From: an uncultured Eubacteriales bacterium
Lineage (GTDB): Bacteria > Bacillota > Clostridia > Oscillospirales > Oscillospiraceae
DNA length: 64,000 bases
NCBI GenBank assembly: GCA_900317905.1
Contig: ONIN01000006.1
Span: 1-64,000, forward strand
Direction of reading: 5' to 3'
Positions 6,465-15,613 of this stretch are shown here, in pieces. Below the pieces are notes generated by a model. The model searched no databases. It was not told the origin of the DNA and worked only from the letters and a program-made list of their open reading frames with translations. Each line of letters begins with the position of its first letter. The stretch's first letter is position 1. Position numbers and translations under genes: made by a program.

Positions 6465-8474
6465 TTCAACCGGGAAGCGGAGTTCCGCTTTGAAGAGATC
6501 ACCGTCCACGGTGATCTGGAACTCGCCGCCCTGGAGCTCTGTGAGACTCTTCGCGATGCTGAGGCCCAGACCGCTGCCCTCGCCGCCGGTGCGGGAGGCG
6601 TCTCCGCGGACGAACCGCTCGCTGAGCTCCGAACCGGACTTTTCAAGCGGCTCGGCGGAAATGTTTCGGAAGGTGACCGAAGCAACGCCGCTTTTCACAT
6701 TGGTGGAGAGGTAAACTCTTGTTCCCGGCATGGCGTATTTGCATATATTCGTCATCAGATTGGAGAACACCCGCCACAGCAGCTGCCCGTCGGCCCGGAT
6801 CACCGGCTGTTCCGCCGCGGTGGAGAGCACCAGCTCCAGCTCCTTCTGCCGGAACCGGTCGGCAAACTCGCCTGCCGCCTGGCCCAGCAATACATTCAAA
6901 TCCGTGGGGGCCAGATTCACGGCCATGTTTCCGGTGCTGGCCTTGGAGGCCTCCACCAGATCCTCCGTCAGCTTCTTGAGCCTTGCAGACTGGCGGGAGA
7001 GGACGTCCACATATTCCGCCGCGCGCTCGTTGTTCAGTTCTTCCTTCTGCAGCAGATCCACATAGTTCACGATGCTGGTCAGGGGGGTCTTGATGTCGTG
7101 GGAGACGTTGGTGATCAGTTCCGCCTTCATCCGCTCGGACTTCACCTGCTCCTGCACCGCGTTCTGGAGCCCGTCGGAGATGTGGTTCAGGTACTCGCCG
7201 TGCTCCTGGAAGGGGCCGTACATGTGGGTCAGCTCCACCGGCTCCCCGGGACCCTGCTCCGCGATGCGCTTGGCACCCTTCTGCAGCCGCTGCATGCTGA
7301 TCACCGCGAAGAACAGCAGCGGCGTCAGGATCAGCTTTTCCAGGAACCAGCAGAAAAACAGCGAGCCGTTGTGGCCCCACATGGCGAGACCGATGAACTC
7401 ACAGAAGGAGAGTGCGATCCAGATCAGCGCCGTCCGCCAGAACAGCGGGATCGAGCGGGCAAGATCCTTGAGAATGCCCCAGAACCACTTGCAGAACCGG
7501 CCCAGCAGCTTCAAAATGTGGTAGGTGAGGGTGTTCTTCCAGAGGGTGCCCTCTCTGTCCCGGATGGCGACGCTGATGAAGAACCGGAGAATCAGGTAGA
7601 CCCACACCACTGCCGCCAGCAGGAGGCATACGGCCATGACCCAGTCCTCAAAGTAGAGCTCCTCGAAAAACGCGAAGGTGACGCCCACGAGACCCACATA
7701 GATCACCGCCAGCAGATCCAGCGGGATCCGGTCGAACCAGCCGGCTTTCTGTTTCGCGGAGATGATCAGCAGGAACACCAGCGCTGCCAGCGCGAGGACG
7801 GAACAGATCCCCAGCAGCCAGGGCAGGGCGTTTCGCATATGGACCAGCCGATCCACCCAGCGCAGCGCGAAGGCAGTGAAATCCTTGGCGGTGAGGTCCT
7901 TGGCGATGTAGCGCTCGATGGTCATGGGCGCCTCGTCGCTGTATTCCACCTGGAGCTTGTAGACCGTGGTGTTGTTGGGGCCGGGCTCCTCCCACTCATT
8001 GACGTTGAAGATCTGGAACTCGCTGTTGTAGATTTCTTCCATCCGCACCTGTCTCTTGGCGGCAGAGGTGAAGTCCTCTTCGAGGATGGAGGTCTCTTCC
8101 GGCTCCATGTAGAGGATGTCGCTGGAGTGATACTGGCTGGCTCTGGTGGGGCTGGAAAGCACCACCTTGCCGTTTGCGTCCTTTAACTGAAAGAAGTAGT
8201 TGGTGTTTTCAGCGGAGAAGACGCTCTCCCAGTGGTCTTTGCCGTAATGGGCGTAGTTGTTCTGGCTGTCGTAGTAGTACATGGACACGTCGCTGTCCAT
8301 CATCGGCGCGAGATAGTCCAGCGCCGCGTGGCGGAGGTAGGTGCCGCCGTCGGCATAGACCTTGGTTTCCAGACAGATCCAGATGCCGGCCGCGCTGAGG
8401 GCTGCGCCGATGAGCATCAGCAGGAACACGATCACTGCCAGGATGCGCACCCAGAGTTTGTGTTTCCAGTCCAT
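6462..8474 (-). CDS. Membrane sensor histidine kinase
   Basis: Sensor of a two-component system with the regulator encoded just upstream. About 670 residues: an N-terminal transmembrane helix, an extracellular region of roughly 180 residues, then several membrane helices (about residues 220-400). The HisKA box is NVSHDIKTPLTS with the phospho-acceptor His near 459, followed by a HATPase domain ending in GEGSGLGLSIAKS. The multi-helix middle is longer than in simple VanS-type kinases and may form its own sensing module. The start is ATGATG at 8477/8474 overlapping the regulator stop; AAGGAG is better spaced to 8474. Signal unknown. Confidence 0.9.
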   Translation of the reverse strand: MDWKHKLWVRILAVIVFLLMLIGAALSAAGIWICLETKVYADGGTYLRHAALDYLAPMMDSDVSMYYYDSQNNYAHYGKDHWESVFSAENTNYFFQLKDANGKVVLSSPTRASQYHSSDILYMEPEETSILEEDFTSAAKRQVRMEEIYNSEFQIFNVNEWEEPGPNNTTVYKLQVEYSDEAPMTIERYIAKDLTAKDFTAFALRWVDRLVHMRNALPWLLGICSVLALAALVFLLIISAKQKAGWFDRIPLDLLAVIYVGLVGVTFAFFEELYFEDWVMAVCLLLAAVVWVYLILRFFISVAIRDREGTLWKNTLTYHILKLLGRFCKWFWGILKDLARSIPLFWRTALIWIALSFCEFIGLAMWGHNGSLFFCWFLEKLILTPLLFFAVISMQRLQKGAKRIAEQGPGEPVELTHMYGPFQEHGEYLNHISDGLQNAVQEQVKSERMKAELITNVSHDIKTPLTSIVNYVDLLQKEELNNERAAEYVDVLSRQSARLKKLTEDLVEASKASTGNMAVNLAPTDLNVLLGQAAGEFADRFRQKELELVLSTAAEQPVIRADGQLLWRVFSNLMTNICKYAMPGTRVYLSTNVKSGVASVTFRNISAEPLEKSGSELSERFVRGDASRTGGEGSGLGLSIAKSLTELQGGEFQITVDGDLFKAELRFPVE

Positions 8475-9175
8475 CATCGGTCTCCTTTCTGCGGAACCAT
8501 CTTGTAGCCTTTGCCCCAGACCACCTGCAGATAGCGGGGGTCGGCGGGGTTGATCTCGATCTTCTCACGGATGTGACGGATGTGTACGGCGATGGCGTTG
8601 TCGGCATTCAGGGGCAGCTCGTCCCAGACGGCGCGGTAGATCTCGTTCGGGGAGAACACCTGCCCCGGGTGCTGCATCAGGAGTCGGAGAATGTCATATT
8701 CCTTCGGGGTGAGACCCACCGCTTCCCCGTCCACGGTGACGGTCTTGGCGCCGTCGTCCAGCTCCACGCCGCCGATGCGCAGCACCTTCGGCTGCACGGT
8801 GCCGCCGCCCAGCTGCAGATACCTGCGAAGCTGGGATTTCACCCTGGCCAGCACCTCCACCGGGTTGAAGGGCTTGGTGATGTAGTCATCCGCCCCCACG
8901 TCGAGGCCCAGAACCTTGTCGGTGTCCTCGCTCTTGGCGGTCAGCAGGATCACCGGCACGTTGGAGGTCTCCCGCAGCCTGGTGAGGGTCTCGATGCCAT
9001 CCATGCCGGGCATCATGATATCCAGCAGCACCAGATGGATGTCCTCTTTCGAGAGTACCTGCAGGGCCTCGCGGCCGTTGAAGGCCTCATACACCTGATA
9101 GTCGCCGCTGCTGAGATAGATTTTCAGTGCCGAGACGATGTCCTTCTCGTCGTCGCAGACCAGGATGTTGTACAT
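8474..9175 (-). CDS. OmpR-family response regulator
   Basis: DNA-binding partner of the kinase at 6462-8474. The 233-residue protein has a receiver domain with the acidic pair DDE (8-10), phospho-acceptor D52 (LLDIMMPG), and K101 (TKPF), then a winged-helix DNA-binding domain from about 130 (LTPKEYDILRLL; YLQVVWGKGYKM). It resembles VanR-type regulators. Stop and kinase start overlap, implying translational coupling. It lies 44 nt after the glycosyltransferase gene in the same direction and with no terminator between, so all three are probably co-transcribed. Confidence 0.93.
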   Translation of the reverse strand: MYNILVCDDEKDIVSALKIYLSSGDYQVYEAFNGREALQVLSKEDIHLVLLDIMMPGMDGIETLTRLRETSNVPVILLTAKSEDTDKVLGLDVGADDYITKPFNPVEVLARVKSQLRRYLQLGGGTVQPKVLRIGGVELDDGAKTVTVDGEAVGLTPKEYDILRLLMQHPGQVFSPNEIYRAVWDELPLNADNAIAVHIRHIREKIEINPADPRYLQVVWGKGYKMVPQKGDR

Positions 9176-9219
9176 GGCAATTCTCCTTTTCGGATGCTAG
9201 CCTTCAAATTACGATTGTG

Positions 9220-10464
9220 TTACGCCGCGGGGCGGGTGAGCCGCTTGGCGGAAACCTTGTGCTCGATGGGCTTCCATTCCGCCTTGGCAAAGACGGCGCA
9301 GAGGGAGATGGGCAGATAGGTGGCCATAAACAGCGGGAAGGTGAACACCGCCCAAAGCTTTTCCCAGGTGGTGGCGCGGATGCGCTTCCACTCGGTGATG
9401 GTGGTGATCCCGCCGAGGATGAACAGCAGCGAGCACATGCTGCCGAAGATCTCCAGAATACTCACGGCGACTTCGGTCAGACCGCCGCCGTTCATGATAG
9501 ACAGCACCAGGACCGTCAGCTCCACGAAGAGCCCCGCCGCGCTGAGGAAGAAGGCGGGCATAATGTTCATAGCCATGTCGAAGGCAGCGAAGTTCCCCCG
9601 GAACATCTGCCGCAGCAGATCCTTGCCATAGCGGGAGAAAACCTGCAGATAGCCCTTGGTCCAGCGGGTGCGCTGTCTCCAGGACTGGCGGAAATCCGTG
9701 GGCTGCTCGTCGAAGAGCTCCGCCTTTTCACAGTAGCCGATGGTCACGCCCTGCAGCACCTGATAGACGGTGAATTCAATGTCCTCCGTCAGCAGGAAGA
9801 AGGGCCAGCCGCCCTGCTTCTCCAGCGTCTCCCGGCTGAACAGGAAGCCAGTGCCGCCCACGGCGCAGCTGGTGGAGAGATGCATTCTTGCGCGGTTTAA
9901 GTACTGGGACTCCCGCAGGAACCACAGGGCGTAGCCTGCGCTGATCCAGTTGTCGCCGTAGTTTTTGGAGTTCCGGTAGCTGGTCACCACCTGATACCCC
10001 TCGGAGAAGGTCTCATTCATCCGCTCGATGTAGTCGGGGGCAAGCACGTTGTCCGCGTCAAAGACGAAGTAGCCGTCAAATCCCATGGGGCGATCCTGCC
10101 GGATGTGCTCCAGAAGCTCCTGCAGGGCATAGCCCTTTCCCACCTGAGCCTGATTGAACCGCTCATAGACCGTGGCGCCGTGGGTACGGGCGATCTCGGC
10201 GGTTTGGTCGGTGCAGTTGTCCGCCAGCACGAAAACTTCCGTCAGGGAAGCGGGATAGGTCTGGTTTTTCAAACTGTCGATCAGATCTGCGATGACGGTG
10301 GATTCGTTTCTGGCACAGATCAGCACCGCAAATCGATGCAACCGCGTGGCAGCGGCCTCGGTTTTCCGCCGGCGGAAGGCGACGGGGATGTACAGGAACT
10401 GATAGCTGTAGCAGACAAAGAACAGCCCTGCGATGAGAATGGAAAGGATCTGCAGAAAGTGCAT
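9220..10464 (-). CDS. Membrane-bound family 2 glycosyltransferase
   Basis: Processive-type GT2 enzyme expected to build or extend a cell-surface polysaccharide or glycolipid from nucleotide sugars. About 414 residues: N-terminal transmembrane helix, Rossmann-like GT-A domain (VLICARNE, ADNCTDQT), the metal-binding FDADN, a TED-like segment (LLTEDIEF), and the acceptor-side QRTRW (QxxRW) motif, followed by C-terminal membrane helices. The start at 10464 is set by AAGGAGG about 9 nt upstream. It leads the operon with the two-component system, so that system may respond to or control envelope polysaccharide; that link is inference. Confidence 0.88.
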   Translation of the reverse strand: MHFLQILSILIAGLFFVCYSYQFLYIPVAFRRRKTEAAATRLHRFAVLICARNESTVIADLIDSLKNQTYPASLTEVFVLADNCTDQTAEIARTHGATVYERFNQAQVGKGYALQELLEHIRQDRPMGFDGYFVFDADNVLAPDYIERMNETFSEGYQVVTSYRNSKNYGDNWISAGYALWFLRESQYLNRARMHLSTSCAVGGTGFLFSRETLEKQGGWPFFLLTEDIEFTVYQVLQGVTIGYCEKAELFDEQPTDFRQSWRQRTRWTKGYLQVFSRYGKDLLRQMFRGNFAAFDMAMNIMPAFFLSAAGLFVELTVLVLSIMNGGGLTEVAVSILEIFGSMCSLLFILGGITTITEWKRIRATTWEKLWAVFTFPLFMATYLPISLCAVFAKAEWKPIEHKVSAKRLTRPAA

Positions 10465-10494
10465 GGGATTGACCTCCTTCCTCCTTCTGCCTGC

Positions 10495-10524
10495 ATTGTA
10501 GCAGAAAGAGGCATTAAGAAACAA
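10495..10524 (-). promoter_or_regulatory. Promoter of the glycosyltransferase/two-component operon
   Basis: On the minus strand, TTGTTT (10519-10524), 18 nt, TACAAT (10495-10500), about 30 nt upstream of the glycosyltransferase start. Confidence 0.55.
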
Positions 10525-10560
10525 TTTGGGAAATGCTTAAGATTTGATGAAGTGTATCGA

Positions 10561-10986
10561 TTATCGCGTGGTGCGCAGCTCCCGGAAGGCGATCACGAAG
10601 CTGATGCCGCCGGCGATGGCCAGGGCAGCCAGCAGGGTCTCGGAGCCGTAGGATCTCGCCTGGGTCAGATCCCCGTGAACCACCTCGCTCATGGCGTAAT
10701 ACAGGGTTCTGCCGGGCACCAGCGGGATGATGGCGGGAACGGTGAGCAGCAGCGCCGGGATCTTCCGGACTCTCGCCATGAGCTCCGCGTAGACCACCGC
10801 GAACACCGAGGCTGCCAGGCAGGAGAGAAACGGCATCCCCAGCCACTGCTCCATGGCCAGATAGACGCCCCAGGCCAGCATCCCGCCCAGGGCCGCCAAA
10901 AACAGATGCTTCGGCCGGACGCCGAACAAAAGGGCGAAGCCCAGAGAGCCCAGAAATGCGGTGAGAAGTTGAATCAGGATCGACAT
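10561..10986 (-). CDS. Threonine/serine exporter, small subunit (ThrE C-terminal half, YjjB-like)
   Basis: Integral membrane protein forming one half of a split ThrE-type exporter of threonine/serine or small dicarboxylates. The 141-residue protein has about five hydrophobic helices and the family segment PALLLTVPAIIPLVPGR, with a short polar C-terminus. It begins 13 nt after the larger subunit gene, the usual arrangement. Given the threonine ammonia-lyase/symporter operon about 8 kb away, an amino-acid role fits, but YjjPB-type pairs can also export succinate, so the substrate stays open. Confidence 0.85.
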   Translation of the reverse strand: MSILIQLLTAFLGSLGFALLFGVRPKHLFLAALGGMLAWGVYLAMEQWLGMPFLSCLAASVFAVVYAELMARVRKIPALLLTVPAIIPLVPGRTLYYAMSEVVHGDLTQARSYGSETLLAALAIAGGISFVIAFRELRTTR

Positions 10987-10999
10987 GGTTTCGCTCCTT

Positions 11000-11773
11000 T
11001 CAGTGCAGATAGTTCACGATGGTCAGCGCCACCATGATGCCGCCGGCCAGGGCGGCCGCCCACATCAGACTCTCGGCCAGCCGGACCACGCCGGAGATGG
11101 TGTTGCCCACCAGCATGTTGCGGATGGCGTTGGTCATGGCCAGCCCCGGGATCAGCAGCATAATGTCGCCGATCAGGATCATGTCCATGTGCAGCGGCTT
11201 CAGGAGTGCTGCTGCAATGCCGACACCGAGACCGATCAGCAGAGAGATGATCAGATTCTCGCCCACAGGCTTCACGTCCGTGTGGCTGAGGCGCTCCTGC
11301 AGAAAGCAGATCGCCACGGCGAACACCGCCGAAACCAGCCCGTCGAGGATCGTGCCGCCGAAAAACACCGCGAAGGCCCCTGCCGCTAGAACGCTGCCGA
11401 TGAGTTTGGCATAGAGGGGCTTCCGGCCAGAGGCCACGTGCTCCAGGTTCTGGTGCAGCTCCTCAAGGGGGAGCGGTTCGGCGCAGCAGCTGCGGCTGAG
11501 ATTGTTGAGCTTCTCCAGCCGGTAAAAATCCGGCTGCCCGTCGGAGCGGATGCGCCGGGTCTCGGTGACGGCCTCAAAGCCCGGAAACTCCATGGTCATG
11601 CTGATCATGGAGGTGATCACGAAAACGTCTGTCCGCATGGCGCCGTAGGCAGTGCCCAGGCGTGACAGGGTGTCCTCCACCCGGCTGATCTCCGCCCCGG
11701 CGTCCAGCATCAGATCGCCCATTCGGAGCAGGCAGTCCAGCAGATCACTCTGCTCCGCTTTTGAATCTATCAT
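11000..11773 (-). CDS. Threonine/serine exporter, large subunit (ThrE N-terminal half, YjjP-like)
   Basis: Partner of the 141-residue protein downstream. The 257-residue sequence has the ThrE N-terminal region: soluble first half with MLDAGAEISRVEDT and a cytosolic alpha/beta segment to about residue 110, then about five membrane helices including DIMLLIPGLAMTNAIRN. TGAGG lies about 8 nt before the ATG. It is transcribed from a strong promoter about 95 nt upstream, leaving a leader with no obvious ORF. In single-chain ThrE proteins these two halves are fused; the split form is normal in Firmicutes and gamma-proteobacteria. Confidence 0.87.
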   Translation of the reverse strand: MIDSKAEQSDLLDCLLRMGDLMLDAGAEISRVEDTLSRLGTAYGAMRTDVFVITSMISMTMEFPGFEAVTETRRIRSDGQPDFYRLEKLNNLSRSCCAEPLPLEELHQNLEHVASGRKPLYAKLIGSVLAAGAFAVFFGGTILDGLVSAVFAVAICFLQERLSHTDVKPVGENLIISLLIGLGVGIAAALLKPLHMDMILIGDIMLLIPGLAMTNAIRNMLVGNTISGVVRLAESLMWAAALAGGIMVALTIVNYLH

Positions 11774-11866
11774 GGTTATGCCTCAATTCTGCATCTTAAA
11801 TAGCTGCAAAGCTTGACGCAGGGTTTCCGGGATCGTTCCCCAAAACACCTGCGCACTGCAGCCGGG

Positions 11867-11895
11867 AGTATAGCACATTCGAGGATCGGATGCAA
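11867..11895 (-). promoter_or_regulatory. Promoter of the split thrE operon
   Basis: On the minus strand, TTGCAT (11890-11895), 17 nt, TATACT (11867-11872), with TG one base before the -10. The predicted leader before the ATG is about 85-95 nt. Confidence 0.75.
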
Positions 11896-11963
11896 GCGTT
11901 TCCAATTACATTTTAAATAAAAATAACATTTCATGAATGCGCTTCCAATACTGTATGGCGCAG

Positions 11964-11992
11964 TTGCCTTTTTCGTTCTGATCGATTATAAT
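11964..11992 (+). promoter_or_regulatory. Promoter of the DUF3592-like gene
   Basis: TTGCCT (11964-11969), 17 nt, TATAAT (11987-11992), about 38 nt before the start codon at 12030. Confidence 0.8.
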
Positions 11993-12029
11993 AATCAATA
12001 ACTACAAAACGAAACGGAGGGATACGTCC

Positions 12030-13064
12030 ATGTCCATCAGAGGCCCGAGATTCCGCTATGTTCTTATTGTTTTCGGCCTGCTGGCGCTGGCTGTCGGCAT
12101 CTATATGATGGCTTTCCGCACCAGAGGTTATGAAAAGGCCACCGCCACGGTGGTCTCCGTCCAGGAGATCGAGACCGCCGACGAGGACGAAACGGCTTAC
12201 GACGTCACCGTGAAGTACACTGTGAACGGCAAAGAATACACCGAGCTGGTGGATGCCGACGGCAGCAAGGTGCAGCCCGGCGACGTCATCGACGTGCTCT
12301 ACGATCCCGCGAACCCCGCGAAAGTGAAGACCCCCGCCGTCGGGGTCGGCATCTATCTTCTGGTGCTGGGCGCCCTGCTGACGGCCTGGGGGATTTCGGA
12401 CATCGTGAAGGAGAAGCGCGGCGTGGCTTCTTTGAAGGAGGAGCACCCGGACAGCTTCACCTATGCCCCCTCGGCGGAGGGCGAGCCGCGGCAGCTCTAC
12501 TTCCTCACCGACACCATGACCGCCAAATACGGCCACCGGATCGAGGACGCCCAAAAGCATGTGCTCTATGAGGCGAAGGTGACGAAATTCACCCTCTCCG
12601 CCCCCACGGGCATGGACTTCATCGACCACGAGCACGGCGGCAGAGTGACGCCCCATCTGGTAGGCCATGAGGAGAGCACCGAGTGGAACTCCCTGCTGAT
12701 CGACAACAACAGCACCTTCACCTTCGACGGGGAGGACATCTGGAAGCATCTGAAGCGCAACGGCATTCAGGTGGAGTCCAGCTTCCAGGAGGGGAAGGTC
12801 CTCTGGCCCCAGTACCGGATCCTCCGGGACGGCCGGGAGATCGCCATGGCTTACAGCAGCAGCGCCCGGGTTCACGAGGAGGACGAGGGCGGCACGCTTT
12901 CGAAGCTGGTTCCCGCCCGGGGCTACTTCCGGATCACCACCACGGAGCAGAATCTCGATCTGCTTTTCGTCACGCTCCTGGCCTTCGCCAGAACCGAGGC
13001 CAACGACGCCAGCGGCGGCAACTACGGTCTGCTGTTCCAGAGAAAGGCGAAGCAGAAAGAATAA
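12030..13064 (+). CDS. DUF3592-type membrane protein
   Basis: Function unknown. The 344-residue protein begins with a transmembrane helix (about 10-27), then a small extracytoplasmic beta domain (about 35-100) with VKYTVNGKEY...VQPGDVIDVLYDPANP, the DUF3592 signature, and a second helix (about 105-125). About 220 polar residues follow, probably cytosolic and of no family I recognise, with a WxxLLIDNNSTF segment. CGGAGGG lies about 8 nt before the ATG. It is a single gene between its own promoter and a terminator, so no neighbour suggests a role. Confidence 0.75.
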   Translation: MSIRGPRFRYVLIVFGLLALAVGIYMMAFRTRGYEKATATVVSVQEIETADEDETAYDVTVKYTVNGKEYTELVDADGSKVQPGDVIDVLYDPANPAKVKTPAVGVGIYLLVLGALLTAWGISDIVKEKRGVASLKEEHPDSFTYAPSAEGEPRQLYFLTDTMTAKYGHRIEDAQKHVLYEAKVTKFTLSAPTGMDFIDHEHGGRVTPHLVGHEESTEWNSLLIDNNSTFTFDGEDIWKHLKRNGIQVESSFQEGKVLWPQYRILRDGREIAMAYSSSARVHEEDEGGTLSKLVPARGYFRITTTEQNLDLLFVTLLAFARTEANDASGGNYGLLFQRKAKQKE

Positions 13065-13076
13065 TCCCACAAAAGC

Positions 13077-13113
13077 AAAACACACGGAAACCGGCTTGGC
13101 TTCCGTGTGTTTT
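13077..13113. terminator. Bidirectional intrinsic terminator
   Basis: A 13-bp stem (13077-13089 with 13101-13113) starting in AAAA and ending in TTTT, between converging genes ending at 13064 and 13126. Confidence 0.88.
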
Positions 13114-13125
13114 CATCTGGCGGCT

Positions 13126-13338
13126 TTACATGGCCTCGACGGCGTCGATGACCTTCTGGGCGGCCTCGGGATCCACGAATTTGGCCTTCATGCAGATGTC
13201 AAAGGCCTCGCCCAGGGTTTTCTTGTACATGGGGCGGATCAGCAGCGGCTTCGCCAGCTGGGGGATATGCTCCTTCAGCAGCGCCATGCCGTCGTGATCC
13301 TCGATGAATTCCCGAATGTTCATGCTTCTGAAATCCAT
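13126..13338 (-). CDS. Small conserved-looking protein, 70 residues, unknown function
   Basis: Not recognised. The ATG at 13338 follows AAGGAG at 7 nt; the longer in-frame start has no ribosome site. The sequence is soluble and mostly helical: it begins MDFRSMNIREFIEDHDGM and has KPLLIRPMYKKTLGEAFDICMKAKFVDP toward the C-terminus, with a single Cys. No signal peptide or membrane segment. It follows the membrane-anchored protein gene by 74 nt in the same direction and has its own TTGACA box, so it may be either the last operon gene or independent. Codon use and ribosome site look genuine. Confidence 0.6.
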   Translation of the reverse strand: MDFRSMNIREFIEDHDGMALLKEHIPQLAKPLLIRPMYKKTLGEAFDICMKAKFVDPEAAQKVIDAVEAM

Positions 13339-13377
13339 GGTCTTTCTCCTTTCCGAATGGGTTGTCACGCTGATTCA

Positions 13378-13406
13378 TAATTAACACATTCACCCATTGT
13401 TGTCAA
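13378..13406 (-). promoter_or_regulatory. Possible promoter of the 70-residue protein gene
   Basis: On the minus strand, TTGACA (13401-13406), 17 nt, TAATTA (13378-13383). The -35 is perfect but the -10 is weak; TG precedes it by one base. Confidence 0.35.
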
Positions 13407-13412
13407 GGGAAA

Positions 13413-14210
13413 TTATGGTTTCCATTGATCGACCATCGTATTGAAGCGCTCATAATCCGCTACCTCGCCGGAGATGACCAGAACGGGCAGCTTGTCCGCG
13501 TCCAGATCCCAGTACAGCCGCACATAGGCGGTCTCGCCGTCCTTGTCGGTGAGGTGATAGTAAAATTCGCCGTTGCTGATCTCCGTTTCATAGCTCACCG
13601 CCGCGTTCATCTGCTCGGCAAACTGGCTGATGCAGGTCTCGGCGGCGTCCCGTTCCGTCTCCAGCCCTTGTTTGGCGTAGAGCTCCGCGTCGCCGTAGAG
13701 GGGGATCGAGCAGCCCAGCAGCGCCCCGGAGGCGTCATCAAAGAACAGATAGAAGTCCGGCCCCTGATAGCTGTCCACGCCCCAGACGACGGCGCTCCAG
13801 GGCACCGGATACTCCGCCGTCGCCACCATCATGGCCTCCTGATTGAGACCAAACTCTTCAAATTGTTCCTCATAGAAGTTTGCCGTGCCCGTGAGCCCGC
13901 AGCTGCTGAGAAACTCCACCAGCAGCTCCTTCACGTGCGCTCGGGCGGTGTCCATGGTGTAGCGGTAGCCCTCGGCCAGCTCCTGGGTGCTGAGGATGCT
14001 GGTGGGATCCTCATAGTTGTTCATCCGCCTGAGAATCTCGATGGCGGAGCTGCTGCCGCTCTCGAATTTGAGGGGCTCCACCTCAACGGTCTCCATATTT
14101 CCGCTGCTGCCGGCGGTGAGGCGTTCCACCAGATTGGGGAGGAACAGACCGGAGAGCAGCATGGCGATCACCAGTAGCACGACGATCAGAGTTTTCATGC
14201 TTCGGCTCAT
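13413..14210 (-). CDS. Membrane-anchored extracytoplasmic protein of a two-component locus
   Basis: Unknown function. The 265-residue protein starts with a basic/hydrophobic anchor (MSRSMKTLIVVLLVIAML, to about residue 25), then an exported domain rich in acidic residues and aromatics (YYHLTDKDGETAYVRLYWD). There is no lipobox Cys, so it is probably anchored by an uncleaved helix. Its ATG overlaps the kinase stop (ATGA), indicating translational coupling and a likely accessory or output role for that two-component system, as with accessory lipoproteins next to Clostridial sensor kinases. Beyond topology and context nothing supports a specific activity. Confidence 0.7.
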   Translation of the reverse strand: MSRSMKTLIVVLLVIAMLLSGLFLPNLVERLTAGSSGNMETVEVEPLKFESGSSSAIEILRRMNNYEDPTSILSTQELAEGYRYTMDTARAHVKELLVEFLSSCGLTGTANFYEEQFEEFGLNQEAMMVATAEYPVPWSAVVWGVDSYQGPDFYLFFDDASGALLGCSIPLYGDAELYAKQGLETERDAAETCISQFAEQMNAAVSYETEISNGEFYYHLTDKDGETAYVRLYWDLDADKLPVLVISGEVADYERFNTMVDQWKP

Positions 14211-15613
14211 GTTTCTTTACCTCCGGTGGTCAAAGTGACTTTTGTGCCGACGCCGGGGGTGCTTTCAAACTGCAGATTCCCATTGTGCAGCGCCGCGATC
14301 TCCGCGCAGATGGCGAGACCCAGCCCCACGCCGCCCTGGGCTCTGGAGCGGGACTTGTCCACCCGGTAAAAGGCCTCGGTGATCTTCTCCAGCTCCTCCG
14401 GTTCCATGCCGCAGCCGGTGTCCGTGACGGTGAGGGTGAAGCCGGCTTCCGTCAGCTGCTGCCGCACCCGGATCTCGCCGCCGTCGGGCATGGCCTTTCT
14501 GGCGTTGTCGATGAGATTCATGATGAGAGTTTTTAAGAGATCCGGCTCGCAGGTGCGCTCTCCCTGCTCGGCGGTGCCCTTGATGACGATCTTCTTCTCT
14601 GCCAGCATGGGCGCCATGCCTCGCACCACCTCTTCGGTGAGCTTCGAGATGTCGCAGAGGTGCATGGGGAAGTCCCGCCGCTTTAAGACCAATAGATCCA
14701 ACAACTTTACGGAGAGCTGCTCCAACCGTCTGCTCTCCGAGAAAATATAATTTGCCGCCTTCTGCTGCTGGGTTTCCGATAAGGTGCGGGATCGCAGCAG
14801 ATCGGCGTACCCGATCAGGGATGTCATAGGGGTCTTCATCTCGTGGGCGAAGGCCCCGGTGAACTCCTCCTGCCTTCGCATGGCGTCGGTGAGATCGTCA
14901 ATCCGGGCGTTCAGCTCATCGGCCATGTGGTTCACGTCGGCGGCCAGCATGGCAAATTCGTCATTGCCGCTGACCTCCGCCCGGCAGCTGAGATCCCCGT
15001 CGGCGATCTTCCGGCTGGTGGCGGAAAGGGCGTTCAAGGGTTTCGTCAACAGCCGCATCAGCGCCAGCGCCATCAGGGCGCCCAGCACCAGCACCACGCA
15101 GAAAACCTCCCGATACAGCCGCTGCTGGGTGTGCAGGGCCTGGTAGGCGCTCTCGATGGGGAAGACCCCGTCCAGCTGGGCCGAGAGATTGCCCAAAGGC
15201 AGCGCCCCGGTGATCTGCAGATAGTGGGCGCCGTCCTCACCAACGAACACCTGCTCCACCAGCTCCGTTTCTCCGACCTCCCGCCCCATGTTTTGGAACA
15301 CGTCCTCAGTGGGGGAACTGGAATAGGCAACGTCATCATCCAGCCGAAGCCGCAGGGCCGCCCCGGGATCCAGACGCATCTGCCGAAGGGCGTTGACCAC
15401 CTTGTTCAGCTGCACATCGCTCTGGTTCATGCCCACCGCCGCCGCCGTGAACTGCATCAAACGGTAGCTGGCCAGGGCGTTTTCCGTCTCCCGATCCCGG
15501 GCCGAGCGGAAGGAGGCGTACAGCAGCAGATTGCCGCCCAGCGAGAACGTCACCGTCACCAGCAGCAGCACGCTCAGAAACAGCCGGGTGCTGAATTTCA
15601 GATGCTTTCTCAT
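14207..15613 (-). CDS. Sensor histidine kinase with HAMP linker
   Basis: Second two-component sensor in the window. The 468-residue protein has a transmembrane helix at about 9-32, an extracellular region to about 170, a second helix at about 170-190, a HAMP linker (LNALSATSRKIADGDLS), HisKA with the phospho-acceptor H257 in AFAHEMKTPMTSLIGY, and HATPase motifs (NLIDNARKA, VTDTGCGM, GVGLGLAI). This is a canonical architecture. It is translationally coupled to the regulator upstream and the anchored protein downstream (ATGA at both junctions). The ligand is unknown; a FemX-like ligase gene preceding the operon suggests an envelope stimulus. Confidence 0.93.
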   Translation of the reverse strand: MRKHLKFSTRLFLSVLLLVTVTFSLGGNLLLYASFRSARDRETENALASYRLMQFTAAAVGMNQSDVQLNKVVNALRQMRLDPGAALRLRLDDDVAYSSSPTEDVFQNMGREVGETELVEQVFVGEDGAHYLQITGALPLGNLSAQLDGVFPIESAYQALHTQQRLYREVFCVVLVLGALMALALMRLLTKPLNALSATSRKIADGDLSCRAEVSGNDEFAMLAADVNHMADELNARIDDLTDAMRRQEEFTGAFAHEMKTPMTSLIGYADLLRSRTLSETQQQKAANYIFSESRRLEQLSVKLLDLLVLKRRDFPMHLCDISKLTEEVVRGMAPMLAEKKIVIKGTAEQGERTCEPDLLKTLIMNLIDNARKAMPDGGEIRVRQQLTEAGFTLTVTDTGCGMEPEELEKITEAFYRVDKSRSRAQGGVGLGLAICAEIAALHNGNLQFESTPGVGTKVTLTTGGKET